DNA from: Methylomarinum vadi
GTDB taxonomy: Bacteria; Pseudomonadota; Gammaproteobacteria; Methylococcales; Methylomonadaceae
Length of the DNA: 64,000 bases
Direction: 5' to 3'
Assembly: GCF_000733935.1 (NCBI RefSeq)
Contig: NZ_JPON01000001.1
Coordinates: 744,001 to 808,000, forward strand
The translations under genes were made by a program, and so were the position numbers. Positions 9,501 through 18,279 of the stretch are shown here, piece by piece. Positions within the stretch are counted from its first letter, which is position 1, and each line of letters opens with the position of its first letter. The notes beneath the pieces are model-generated. The model searched no databases. It was not told where the DNA came from and saw only the letters and a program-made list of their open reading frames with translations.

Positions 9501-9654
9501 CGGGGATTGCATCCAGCGGCGTGGCGAGCAATGACCTGTATCCCCAGAATGCGCAAATCGACACAATCAACAGCGTGACCAAGGCATTGTTAGCGCAATA
9601 GGCGATCAAGCGCTGAACCGGACCCGGTTGATGTTTAGGAGCTTCGTCTACCAT
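6502..9654 (-). CDS. cusA: Heavy-metal efflux RND permease (CusA/CzcA family)
   Basis: This 1050-residue inner-membrane pump opens with LATPLDAIPDLSDPQVIIYT and has GGIAVAIGAMVDAAITLIEN in helix 4, both typical of heavy-metal RND pumps. Periplasmic methionines in NIWWMPIQTRTEMLATGMRS and the Cus-like GMSITEAGKVLQ favour a Cu(I)/Ag(I) pump over a Czc-type zinc/cobalt pump. It is the last gene of the cusCBA order and overlaps the adaptor gene by 7 bases. It would drive proton-coupled export through the adaptor and outer-membrane channel. That channel gene is damaged here. Confidence 0.9.
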   Translation of the reverse strand: MVDEAPKHQPGPVQRLIAYCANNALVTLLIVSICAFWGYRSLLATPLDAIPDLSDPQVIIYTDWPGRSPDLVEDQITYPLSATLLAAPGVRQVRGQSFMGQSFVYAIFEEGTDLYWARSRVGEYLDQVAAQLPDGVQPTLGPDATGVGWVYQYALVDKSGQQDLAQLRSLQDFKLRYWLESVEGVAEVAAIGGFEKEYQVTVDPDKLAGYGITLNQIARAVRQSNNDVGGRVLEIAGHEHFIRGRGYIHGIDDIERIALTANPAGAPVTVGQIATVSVGPAMRRGLAELDGNGETVGGIVIMRHGEDALDVIERVKQRLADIKRSLPPGVEVVTVYDRSDLIERAIATLKNTLFEEMAVVSLVIIGFLWHFRSSLIAILTLPVAILLAFIPMSAQHLTADIMSLGGIAVAIGAMVDAAITLIENSHKRLENRENIGEAERRHIIIRAMQEVGPSIFFALLIITVSFLPVFALQGAEGRLFKPLAYTKTYAMAFAALLAVTLIPALAVHLIRGKLHGDKNRFTQKIVAWYIPVVRWALRFRGWVIGVSLLALLGSMPVFFKLGNEFMPPLNEGSILYMPTTLPGMSITEAGKVLQAMDRQLKAFPEVERVFGKIGRSTSPTDPAPLSMVEAVVTLKPKAEWREGLNWDDLIADMDLTLRFPGMPNIWWMPIQTRTEMLATGMRSNLGIKVYGDDLKTIESAALTIEQVLRQDERTKPFTRSAFSERLTGGNFIDFVIDRDKIARYGLTVDDVEQVLMAAVGGQTVSRTIEGRERYAINLRYAREFRDNPEDLARILVPTPGGAQIPISQLARIDFISGPPMLRNEEGFMVSFVLVDVKSIGIADYVDLAKRVVSEKVDLPPGVRLEWAGQYQYFEQAKAELSVLAPLTLAIVFLMLFLNHGSVGESLIIMLTIPFSLIGAVWLLYWFDYNLSVAVWVGMIALAGLAAEMGVLMMLYLDLSYRKRLVENGLQSRHDLAEAIVEGAARRIRPKLMTGITTLAGLTPILWQTGTGADVMKRIAAPMVGGIVSTLIVALVVFPAIYFYWKSWKVK

Positions 9655-11141
9655 TGTTCCAACCCCGATTTGAGTTTGCTTTCCGCAGCGACCAGGAAAT
9701 TACCGGACGTGACGATTTCATCGCCTTCGGCCAGCCCCTCCAGCACTTCGATATAGTCGGCGTTGCGCAGACCGGCTCTGATTATTTTCGGTTGCAGGCG
9801 TCCTTCGCCCAAGTCCAGAAATACAACGCGTTTTTTTCCGGCATAGATCACCGCCTGCTCCGGCACCAGCAGGCGTTTACCTAGGTTGATTTGAAGGTTC
9901 ATGCGGGCATAACGGTCCGGACGCAGCCCGCCGTCCGGATTCGGCAATGTCATCCGCACCCTGGCAGAACGGGTGACACTATCGACGATCGGATCGACGA
10001 ATTCGATAAAGCCGCAAAAACGCCGATCCGGCTGATCCTCCAACACGACTTCCGCGCGCATGCCCGGCTTGATCCAAGGCAGATCGGATTCGTAAACCTG
10101 GGCCTCCGCCCAGACCGCGGATAGATCGGCGATGCGCAGCAGCGGCGTGCCGGCCTTCACGGCCGAGCCGGCCACGATGTGTTTTTCGACGACGGCGCCG
10201 CTGACGGGCGATAGTATCGGCAAATATTCCAGGGCTTGGCCGCGACGCGCCACGACCTGAATCTGAGCGGGGGTAATGCCCCACCGCGTCAGGCGACGAC
10301 GGGCCGCCTCGGCAAGCTTGTCCAGATGTTTATCGCTTCGCTTCAGACTGTCGAGATATTCTTCCTGGGTAGCGATCAACTGCGGGTTGTAGACGGTTAA
10401 CAAGGTTTGACCTTTTTTCACCGGCTTGCCAAGGTAATCGGCTTTGAGTTCGCCTATCCAGCCGTCGAACTTGAGCCTGACGTCGGTCAGACCGGTTTCG
10501 TCGTAGACGATTCGCGCCGGCGAACGAACGGTTTTGATCAACGGCCGGTATTCGACGCGGCCGGTTTTCACGCCGATCAGTTGCCGACGGTTGCTATCGA
10601 TGGTGAACGTAGCCGCTTGCGACGGGGCTTGACCGGCAGCGACTCGCTTCGATTCGTCATCGCCGGGCGTGGCGGAGGTCAATTCGACACCGGCACGGCC
10701 GGTACTCATGTCGAAAGTCAATCGCGCCGTGCCCTTAGCGTCGGACCGAATAGACAGCGTCAACGGCCAGTAACCAGCCATCGGCAATTCATACCGGCCC
10801 CGATAATGGCCGGGGCTATCCATTTTCATGTCGATCGGCACCGGCATGGCCGGCATCGAGCCCATTGCCGGCATCTCCGACAGCGCTTCGATTCGGGCAT
10901 CGACAACAGGACGTCCGTCTTCGTCCTGGAGGAATACTATCAATGTATTGTTCCCGACTCGCGGTTTTTCCGGTGCCAGCATGACATCTACGCCGAATGA
11001 GCCAGCCCGCTGGCTTGGAGCTTTGTCAAGCACGGTCGCGGTATCGTGGGCTCGGCCAATGTGCATCAATGCGAGACTTCCTAACAGCGTGAAAAACATG
11101 GCCGACCCGATAAACACACCCAATTTATGCTTTGCCTTCAT
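9648..11141 (-). CDS. cusB: Periplasmic adaptor of metal RND pump (CusB family) with N-terminal FixH-like domain
   Basis: This 497-residue protein has an N-terminal membrane anchor. An extra domain of about 130 residues (VDVMLAPEKPRVGNNTLIV onward) resembles the FixH/YtkA fold and contains a Met cluster, ALSEMPAMGSMPAMPVPIDM, a plausible Cu(I)/Ag(I) site. The classical adaptor follows: barrel/lipoyl halves (SPARIVYDETGLTDVRLKFD; VSGAVVEKHIVAGSAVKAGT) and a short coiled hairpin (about 255-300). Its ATG overlaps the stop of the channel gene (ATGA). It bridges CusA to the outer-membrane channel and delivers metal. Confidence 0.88.
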   Translation of the reverse strand: MKAKHKLGVFIGSAMFFTLLGSLALMHIGRAHDTATVLDKAPSQRAGSFGVDVMLAPEKPRVGNNTLIVFLQDEDGRPVVDARIEALSEMPAMGSMPAMPVPIDMKMDSPGHYRGRYELPMAGYWPLTLSIRSDAKGTARLTFDMSTGRAGVELTSATPGDDESKRVAAGQAPSQAATFTIDSNRRQLIGVKTGRVEYRPLIKTVRSPARIVYDETGLTDVRLKFDGWIGELKADYLGKPVKKGQTLLTVYNPQLIATQEEYLDSLKRSDKHLDKLAEAARRRLTRWGITPAQIQVVARRGQALEYLPILSPVSGAVVEKHIVAGSAVKAGTPLLRIADLSAVWAEAQVYESDLPWIKPGMRAEVVLEDQPDRRFCGFIEFVDPIVDSVTRSARVRMTLPNPDGGLRPDRYARMNLQINLGKRLLVPEQAVIYAGKKRVVFLDLGEGRLQPKIIRAGLRNADYIEVLEGLAEGDEIVTSGNFLVAAESKLKSGLEQW

Positions 11142-12475
11142 AGTACTGTATCCTGCTGCGCCCTTACTGTTGAAAAAGGCGAGACGCTGCCGACCGCATG
11201 CTCGAGTTCGGCCAGACGGCGGTGCATGTCCGCCAACGACCGTTCGCTCTGTAATTGAGTTTGGAGCAGATTTTTCTCGCAGCTGATCAAGTTCAGAAAA
11301 TCACCGGTGCCGCCACGGTAATCGGCCATCGCCGCATTCAAGGTTGCGTTTGCCAGCGGCAACAGTTTTTCCTGATGCAACTTGTAGACATCCAGGCTTT
11401 CCAAGGTTAGCTCGTAGGCAATCTGCACTTCTTCCCTGATATGTGCGGTGCGATCGACGTGGTTCCATTCGGCTTGCCTGATACGAGCCTGCGCTTCCTC
11501 TTCGGCGGCAAGCCGTTTGTCTCGATCCAACGGCAGATTGACCTCGACGCCGACGATGAAACGCTACTCCTCTAGCCGCCAGAAGTTGTTGTAACCCGCG
11601 GACACTTTGAAATCGGGGTAAAAGGCTTTTGCCGCTAAATCGCGACGCGTTTTGGAGGCCTCGATGCGGGCCGTCAGTTCTTTCAATTCCGGTCGAGATC
11701 GCATCGCGATTCGTTGCAATGCCTCCGGTTCAGGCAATGTCAGCTCGGAGCTCAGTCCGACCGGCGCCGGCAGAGGCGTATCCGGCGAACGGTTCAGCAA
11801 TGTGTTAATCCGCGCGAGAAGCGTGCGCCTTTCGCGTTCCAGCGCGATTGTTTGATGCTCAAGTAGCGCGACTTCGACCTCGGCGCGCAGCGCATCCTGC
11901 TTGCCGGCGAGTCCTGTCGCATAATGATCGAGAGCGGTGTCGCGAAAATCGGTCAATAAAAGCCGATTAAGCTCATATATTTCCAGAGCTCGATGGATGT
12001 AATACCAATCCGCGAACAATGCCTTCGCGGTCGCCGTCAGCAGCAAGCGCAATGTCACGACGTTTTCTTTAGCCGCCTCGGCGTCGAAAGCAGCCGCTTC
12101 GGCCCGCAACTGCCGTTTTCCAGGCCAGGGGAATTTTTGGGAAATGGCCGTATTTTGCGAAAAACCGCCGCCCTGACGGCCGATCGTCAGCGGTGCAAAT
12201 CCATGCGATAGCACGGGGTCGTCCAGGGCCGATGATTGTTCGATACGACTGGCCATCGCCCGCCATACCGCCCGAACCATTTCCAATTGCGGATTGGCGT
12301 CCAGAATAGCGGATACCAACCGCGTGGATGACAAGGTTTCCGGTACCTCGTCGTCGAGAAGCATCGGACTATTTGAACCGAAATCGCCATGGGCTCCGTC
12401 GGCAGCGGAAATGATTGCAGGGACAAAGGCCGCGGTCACTAACAACCATCGAAAAACGATGAGATATGATTTCAT
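11138..12475 (-). pseudogene. cusC: TolC-family outer-membrane channel (CusC-like) with one in-frame amber stop
   Basis: The first 303 codons encode a signal peptide and the first TolC repeat, ending GYNNFWRLEE, followed by TAG at 11564-11566. Without any frame change the reading continues as RFIVGVEVNLPLDRDKRLAA and the rest of the second repeat to the stop at 11138, 445 codons in all. A single change restoring CAG (Gln) would give a full channel. No other defect was seen, so the mutation looks recent or is a sequencing error. If real, the efflux system lacks its own channel and would need another TolC. Confidence 0.85.
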
Positions 12476-12638
12476 GGAGAATCTCTGCTTGAAAAATCGT
12501 CATTTGGGTAAACAAGCTCATACCGCGTTTAACCGCCTGAAGTCCGGAACCGGCATCAAGCGCGATGTATTACGAAAAACTTGTTACGGCTAAACGCCCG
12601 CATCACAGGCGCATGGATTTTTATCAATAGAGACCGGC

Positions 12639-13079
12639 TTACAGCCGAATACGGAGAGTGCGCAGATAAATTTGCCCGTCGCCGCTTGCCGGCAACGGTT
12701 CGTGCGGAAAGATTGCGAAAAAAAGAGGTTGCGGGAAAACGGTCGTTTCCCGGCGATCGAATAGTGGCGGCGGCTGCGGGCCATCCAGCACCAAGGTCAA
12801 CGTTTCAACCGTAGCGGAAGCATCCGTCACGGCCAGATCGGTCAATGCTTGCTGGCTGACTTCGCAACAGGTGTCTTGATGCGAGTCATGCCGCATGCCG
12901 CAGCTCTCACTCATCGGACAGGTATCGTCGGGCATGGAATCGCCGCAACAGCACACCATTTTCGGTTCGCCCTGCATGGACTCGCAGGCGAACAACAATT
13001 GGGTATGGGATAACAACGCCGCACTCAAAAAGATAAAACAAATGGCGCGTTGCAATATCGCGTTACGAAAAAAGACCAT
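12639..13079 (-). CDS. Secreted Cys/Met/His-rich protein, probably metal-binding
   Basis: This 146-residue protein has a signal peptide (AICFIFLSAALLSHTQLLFA) and then a segment dense in ligands: CESMQGEP, MVCCCGDSMPDD, CPMSESCGMRHDSHQ, TCCEVS. The C-terminal half is Pro/Phe-rich and plain. I recognise no family. It is 163 bases upstream of cusC in the same direction and probably begins the operon. A periplasmic copper or mercury sponge or sensor is plausible from composition and position only. Confidence 0.65.
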   Translation of the reverse strand: MVFFRNAILQRAICFIFLSAALLSHTQLLFACESMQGEPKMVCCCGDSMPDDTCPMSESCGMRHDSHQDTCCEVSQQALTDLAVTDASATVETLTLVLDGPQPPPLFDRRETTVFPQPLFFAIFPHEPLPASGDGQIYLRTLRIRL

Positions 13080-13237
13080 GCTGCAATTTCAATGAGACCT
13101 ATTCGGCTTTCAATGGTTGGTTTGGAGTCGTTGTTTATCGGTACATAATTCCCCCGACTGACGAGCCGTCATCATACAAATGCCGAACGAAAAACCCGCT
13201 TCGACAAGCTTAAAGCGGCAGTTTGGCAAAGAACATA

Positions 13238-15733
13238 TTAAAAGACAACGTCTTTCTCGTCTATCGATCGGATTTTGCCCTGTCGCAACAACTCGGCAAA
13301 TGTCTCGGCCGGAACCGGTTTGCTGAAAAGGTAACCCTGGATTTCATCACAATCTTTTCGCTTCAGAAAATCCAGCTGCTCGCGGGTTTCGACCCCTTCC
13401 GCGATGGTTTTGAAACCCAAGCTTTTAGCCATACTGATTATGGCGGTAACGATACCATCATCCCCTGAATCACTGCAAAGATCGCGAATAAAAGACTGAT
13501 CGATCTTCAATTTGTCGATTTTGTACCGCTTCAGATAACTCAGTGACGAATAACCGGTACCGAAATCGTCGATCGATAGCTTGACACCCAGGGCGTTGAG
13601 ATTGTCCAGCATGCCGGTGGTCCGTTCGGAATTCTCCATCGCAACGCCTTCGGTAATTTCCAACTCCAGCAGAGCCGGTTCAAGTTTATGCTCGTCCAGC
13701 GCATGCACCACTTTCTGATACAACTCATCTTGCCGAAATTGCGCGACCGATATATTAACCGCAACCGGAACGATCCGGAGCCCCGCCGCTTGCCAGGCGA
13801 CTGCCTGGCTGACCGCTTCGTGTAACACCCATTCGCCGATATCCACGATCAGACCGCTTTCTTCCGCCACCGGAATAAATTGTCCGGGCGGCACTATGCC
13901 TTTGCGCGGATGGCTCCATCGTATCAGCGCCTCCGCCCCGATGATTTCGAGCGTTTTCGCATCTACCTGCGGTTGATAGTACAACATTAATTCGCCGCGC
14001 TGAAGCGCTTGGCGCAAATCACTCTCAATCTCCAATACATGTCTTGCTTTTTCATGCAGTTGGCGGGTATAGAATTGAAAATTATTACGGCCCCGCTCTT
14101 TAGCGCGGAACATCGCCGCATCCGCCGATTGAGCAAGCTGGTCGAAGGTATCCCCGTCCTGGGGATATTCGGCAATACCGATGCTGGCCGTCAACGTAAG
14201 GTGTCGACCGTCGATAACAAATGGTTGCGCGAGCAGCGATAAAATTTTCTGGGCGACATGAGCGGCACCTTCCGCGTTGGTATCGGGCAACAGCAGCATC
14301 AATTCGTCGCCGCCCTGACGGCTCAGAGTATCGTCCGGATGCAAGTGTTTGACCAACCGTCTAGACAACTCTTTAAGCAGGCGGTCGCCGGCGTCGGGCC
14401 CAAGCGAGTCATTGATGATTTTAAAACGATCGAGGTCGATATACATCATGACAATTTGTTGATGCGACCGGCGTGCCGACGCCAAAGCCAGCTGCGTCCG
14501 ATCACGTAACAGAGAACGATTCGGCAAATGGGTCAGTGAATCGAAATTGCTGAGAAACTGAATTTGTTCTTCGGCCGCTTTAAATTCGGAAAGATCGCTC
14601 ATAATACCGACATGATGAGTAATTTGACCGGTCCGATCACGAATGACATTGATAGAAATCCATTGCGGATACAAGTCGCCGTTCTTGCGCCGATTAATGA
14701 CCTCACCCTGCCAATATCCACGATTGTGAATATCGTTCCACATGGCCCGATAAAACGCCTTGCCATGCTTTCCGGAAGATACCAGGCGCGGTGTCTTGCC
14801 GATCGCTTCCTCGTTCGTATAGCCACTGATTTCAGTATAGGCCCGATTAACGGACACGATCACATTATCGGCGTCGGTAATGACAATGCCCTCCCGGCTC
14901 GATTCGAATACCTTCGCGCTCAGGTACAATTGTTGTTCCGCTTTTTTTCGTTCGGAAAGATCGCGGACGATTGCCAGATAACAGTCGTTATCCAGCCAAC
15001 GCAAGTTAACTTCGGCCGGAAATTCGGTACCATCCTTGCGTCTATACATCCATTCCTGCAGATGTGGTTTACCAATCATGATTACGGCCGCAGCCGGTTC
15101 AACCCTCGACCATTCGTGCCAAGCCAAGACATCGAACAATCGCAGCTTCATCAGCTCTTCGCGGCGATAACCCAGCAACTTCAAAACGGCGGCGTTGGCA
15201 TCGACAAAACGGTAATCGCGGCTAGCGAGCAAAACGCCGTCACCGGCCTGATCGAATAATTTCCGGTAACGCACTAGCGCCACAGTACGTCCCCTGGCCA
15301 GCAGCCAGGCCAAACAACTCAACGTCAGTGTTAACACGACACCGATAGTAGCCGTCATCATCGAACGCCGGCGATTTGACACGCGCGTTTCAAAAGCCGG
15401 TGTCGTGCACATGAGCAACGTCCACTCCCGGCCGCCAATCTTGAGTTGGCGACGGGTCTTCAATTTTCCGCATGCAAAATCTCTTCCGTCAGATTTAACG
15501 TCAGAGCGGTACATTAACGTTTGTTCTTGCCGTGGTTCGCCGTCGTGGACTTCAAGCCGGATATCCGGGTCTAATAGTCGATGCATTCCCGCCAGCAGAT
15601 CTCGCATGCGAAAAGGCACATCCACCCAGGCTTCGATGGCCTCGCGTCGTGCCGTCACGGTATCAAGCTTCGTCCCCTTGCGGTAAATGGGTAAATAGAG
15701 TTTACTCAGTAAATCAGCCATAGTTATGTACAA
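13238..15733 (-). CDS. CHASE(partial)-PAS-PAS-GGDEF-EAL protein, 5' end replaced by an insertion sequence
   Basis: Host-derived sequence ends at 15695; the first codons (MYITMADLLSKL, starts TTG 15733 or ATG 15721) come from the insertion-sequence end. Remaining domains are the last part of a CHASE sensor (EAIEAWVDVPFRMRDLLAGM), a membrane helix at 127-147, two PAS domains (about 160-275 and 280-400), GGDEF with RQGGDEL (about 405-570) and EAL with AEALIRW (about 585-825). It would make or degrade cyclic-di-GMP. The periplasmic sensor and first helix are lost, so the product is a fusion of doubtful topology. Read-through from the transposase gene could transcribe it. Confidence 0.8.
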   Translation of the reverse strand: MYITMADLLSKLYLPIYRKGTKLDTVTARREAIEAWVDVPFRMRDLLAGMHRLLDPDIRLEVHDGEPRQEQTLMYRSDVKSDGRDFACGKLKTRRQLKIGGREWTLLMCTTPAFETRVSNRRRSMMTATIGVVLTLTLSCLAWLLARGRTVALVRYRKLFDQAGDGVLLASRDYRFVDANAAVLKLLGYRREELMKLRLFDVLAWHEWSRVEPAAAVIMIGKPHLQEWMYRRKDGTEFPAEVNLRWLDNDCYLAIVRDLSERKKAEQQLYLSAKVFESSREGIVITDADNVIVSVNRAYTEISGYTNEEAIGKTPRLVSSGKHGKAFYRAMWNDIHNRGYWQGEVINRRKNGDLYPQWISINVIRDRTGQITHHVGIMSDLSEFKAAEEQIQFLSNFDSLTHLPNRSLLRDRTQLALASARRSHQQIVMMYIDLDRFKIINDSLGPDAGDRLLKELSRRLVKHLHPDDTLSRQGGDELMLLLPDTNAEGAAHVAQKILSLLAQPFVIDGRHLTLTASIGIAEYPQDGDTFDQLAQSADAAMFRAKERGRNNFQFYTRQLHEKARHVLEIESDLRQALQRGELMLYYQPQVDAKTLEIIGAEALIRWSHPRKGIVPPGQFIPVAEESGLIVDIGEWVLHEAVSQAVAWQAAGLRIVPVAVNISVAQFRQDELYQKVVHALDEHKLEPALLELEITEGVAMENSERTTGMLDNLNALGVKLSIDDFGTGYSSLSYLKRYKIDKLKIDQSFIRDLCSDSGDDGIVTAIISMAKSLGFKTIAEGVETREQLDFLKRKDCDEIQGYLFSKPVPAETFAELLRQGKIRSIDEKDVVF

Positions 15734-17433
15734 GCCGGACGGCTAAGTGGAGCTGAGCGCGCTGAGTTAAAACCCTTTGTTCCCAGACCTGTGCAACTGC
15801 CCTCATCAAACTAGCAAGGCCGCATTGACTAAGGCCAAAAAAGATCCTTTCCAGGATCAACAGGTTCATGACCAGGAAGATGGTGTTGATCCAGGCGAAT
15901 GAGGTGTTGGCACGCTTGGCCCGGATATAATTGAGCCGGTAACCATTCTTGCCCTGGCCGAATTTGCCCTCGATGGGGATGCGTTGCAAATAGTCTTGTC
16001 TGCGTTGGGCCTTGGCTTGCTTGAGTTGTTCGCGATTGGCGTCGGTGACTTGTTTGGGGCGGCCGAGCGGCTTGCCGGCAAAGTGGATGCTGCGTTGTTT
16101 CAAGTAGTCGCGGTTGGCGCGCGTGCCATAGATGGGGTCGGCGATCACCCGTTCCGGATAGTGGCCGAATCGCTCGCGGTAGGCCTCAACCTGTGCTGCC
16201 AGGTCTAAGCCTTCATGAAAGGCATCCCAACGCAGGCGGTCGACATGGGCCAAGCCCTCGCCGGTTAAACTGACGCTGAGCTTGGCACCAAACTCGACCG
16301 GCTGGTCTTGTTTGCCGCGCACCATGGGCCGCACATAGGGCTGACTGATGCTGACGATGCGATGGTCACAGCGGCGTGTCTGGGTTTGATACATCTCCCA
16401 TTGCTGCTGGTACACGTGCTGGATCACCCAGTAACGATGAAGCAGCCAGCCGGGTAGCGGCAGCGGCTGGCCCTCCGGAATCGGCGCTAAGAGTTGCTCG
16501 ATATGGCCCAGATTGCGGCGCAGATACTGTAATTGTTGCTTGATGCCCCGGCGCAACGTTTTCCGGCCAGGACGCTTTTGTTTGGCGATGGCCAGATACG
16601 CGGCGCGGGCTTTCCGGCGATAGGTTCTGGGTTTAGTGCCAACCTTCAGGTGGACACACAGGGTGTCGATGATTTGTTCACTGAATTCACGCGCTTCGTT
16701 CAGCAAACTCAAGTCAGTGGGAAAACGGATGGCTTGTTCGACCACGGTGGCATCTAAAATCAATTGGCCGCGATGCGCAGGCGCCATGCCTTCTGGCCCA
16801 GTTTGCTCAGAGGCGGCATCCGCGGAAGCACTGGGCTTTTCTTCGGTTGGGCCGGTGTCAGACTTGGAACCCAGGGCCGCATCAAGCGGTGCTTGCGGTT
16901 CAGGCTTGACCGGCTTTTTGCCTTCATGCGCCTCGATAATGGCCCGATGAAAGCCTTCGAACACCGCCTCGCCCATGCGTTTGCGGATTTCGACCAATAA
17001 CGACGGGGCAAACGGTGCCGTTGCCTGATAACCCGGCAGGCCTACGAAGTATTGCAGGTACGGGTTTTCTTGGATCTGCAGCACGGTTTCTACGTCAGAC
17101 AGGCATAGCTTGTGTTTGATGATCACGGCGCCGATCACCAGGCGCGCGTCTTTCAACGGACGGCCTCTATCAGTCGGCAGGCCTTGATAATAGCTCTCCG
17201 CCAGTTCGTCCCACGGAATGCAGTCACTGAGCTTGACCCAGCGATTATTCTTATCCAGGGCCGTCTCAAAGGGCCAGTCGAATTCGGCTATCGTCAGTTG
17301 TTTTGCGCTGGTGGTTCAAATCATCTCTGCACGGTTTTTGAAGTCAAAGGCATGTTTTTTGTGCATTAATTATAGCAAATATCACCTAATAAATATTTAT
17401 AATCAGTAGGTTATATTTTCTGAGTAGACTCTA
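15696..17433 (-). mobile_element. Insertion sequence of IS5/IS1182 type, copy A
   Basis: This 1738-bp element is bounded by imperfect inverted repeats. The left end reads TAGAGTTTACTCAGTAAATC and the right end, on the other strand, TAGAGTCTACTCAGAAAATA: 17 of 20 match. It holds one transposase gene. The left end cuts the GGDEF/EAL gene. The right flank does not encode the missing CHASE part, so the insertion was accompanied by a rearrangement. No matching target duplication was seen. Confidence 0.85.
15714..17366 (-). pseudogene. Transposase of insertion sequence copy A, nonsense-mutated at codon 17
   Basis: This is the same 550-codon gene as at 20007-21659, but codon 17 is TGA (17316-17318) where copy B has CGA (Arg). 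A shortened product could start only at about 17156 (480 residues), missing the N-terminal domain. Domain type: N-terminal DUF772-like region (ARLVIGAVIIKHKLCLSDVE, IQENPYLQYFVGL) and a DDE catalytic region. A second difference from copy B at 16822 changes Val to Ala. It is probably inactive but could be complemented by copy B. Confidence 0.85.
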
Positions 17434-18279
17434 GCTAGTCTAGATTTATATCGGCCAACATGACGAATCGCTGAAACAATAAAAACTTCATCATTCCGGG
17501 ATAATCCCGATTAGCATCGAAGCCAGGTCATACAGCGTAGTTAGATAACGACTCTTACTCGGTCTTCTTAGCGCCACTTGGCGTTCAGTTATTTCGTTGA
17601 AAGCAATAATTTTTCACGCGCGGGCATGCTGTTCGGCCAAATAACCATGGTAATTTTAATGTTATTGACTATCATGCCATACTTACCTGATAATTCAATA
17701 TAGTTTTTGTGATTTTCCTCACAAAATCGCAGTGGTTCTAATGTTTCAGTGGTATGAAATTTTGAGACACAGAATACCTAATCTGTTAATAATGATTTGT
17801 ATTGGCTACAAGTTTGCATCGGCGTGTAGGATATGCAAACCGAATCCAACAGTTTTTTGAAAAGCAACAGCTGTATAAGATATGGCTTTAAATAACTTCC
17901 AGGATCTGAGCTATCGTTCCCGCATACGGCTTTCCAGTCGATAGTTTCCTCATCCGGATCGGCTCGCTTGCACGTGGGTTTCAATGAATGTTACAAGTCC
18001 CAGGCTTTCAAAGTTTTTGGCACCAAACCATCAGCGCGGCAACACCGCATTAAATGTCTCTTTGCCCAAAAAAAACGCCATGCCCCTATCATCTTCTCAA
18101 AATCCATGAAAATGAGGTCCAATACTCCTCATTTAAACGCTGCTTTCTGAATTGCATTTAAAATCGTTGAATTTTGGAAAACCCAAGAATTTAATGACCA
18201 ATCAATTATTGAAATCACTGATTAAGATAGAATTTTAAAACGATCTATCCAATTCTAATGAGTCATTGACTCTACAAGC
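17434..18279. other. AT-rich gene-free stretch in unit 1
   Basis: This stretch of 846 bases lies between the insertion sequence and the signalling gene. It holds only short open frames (68 and 60 codons) without a convincing ribosome-binding site or recognisable protein. It lies downstream of the signalling gene and may be debris. An identical copy is at 21727-22572. Confidence 0.6.

Noticed and set aside
11564-11566. Programmed read-through or recoding of the cusC amber codon
   Set aside because: No pyrrolysine or suppressor genes and no recoding context seen; a Gln-to-stop mutation is simpler.
17778-18150. Two short open frames (68 and 60 codons) in the gene-free part of the repeat unit
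   Set aside because: No ribosome-binding site, no recognisable protein, and AT-rich spacer composition; both recur only because the unit is duplicated.
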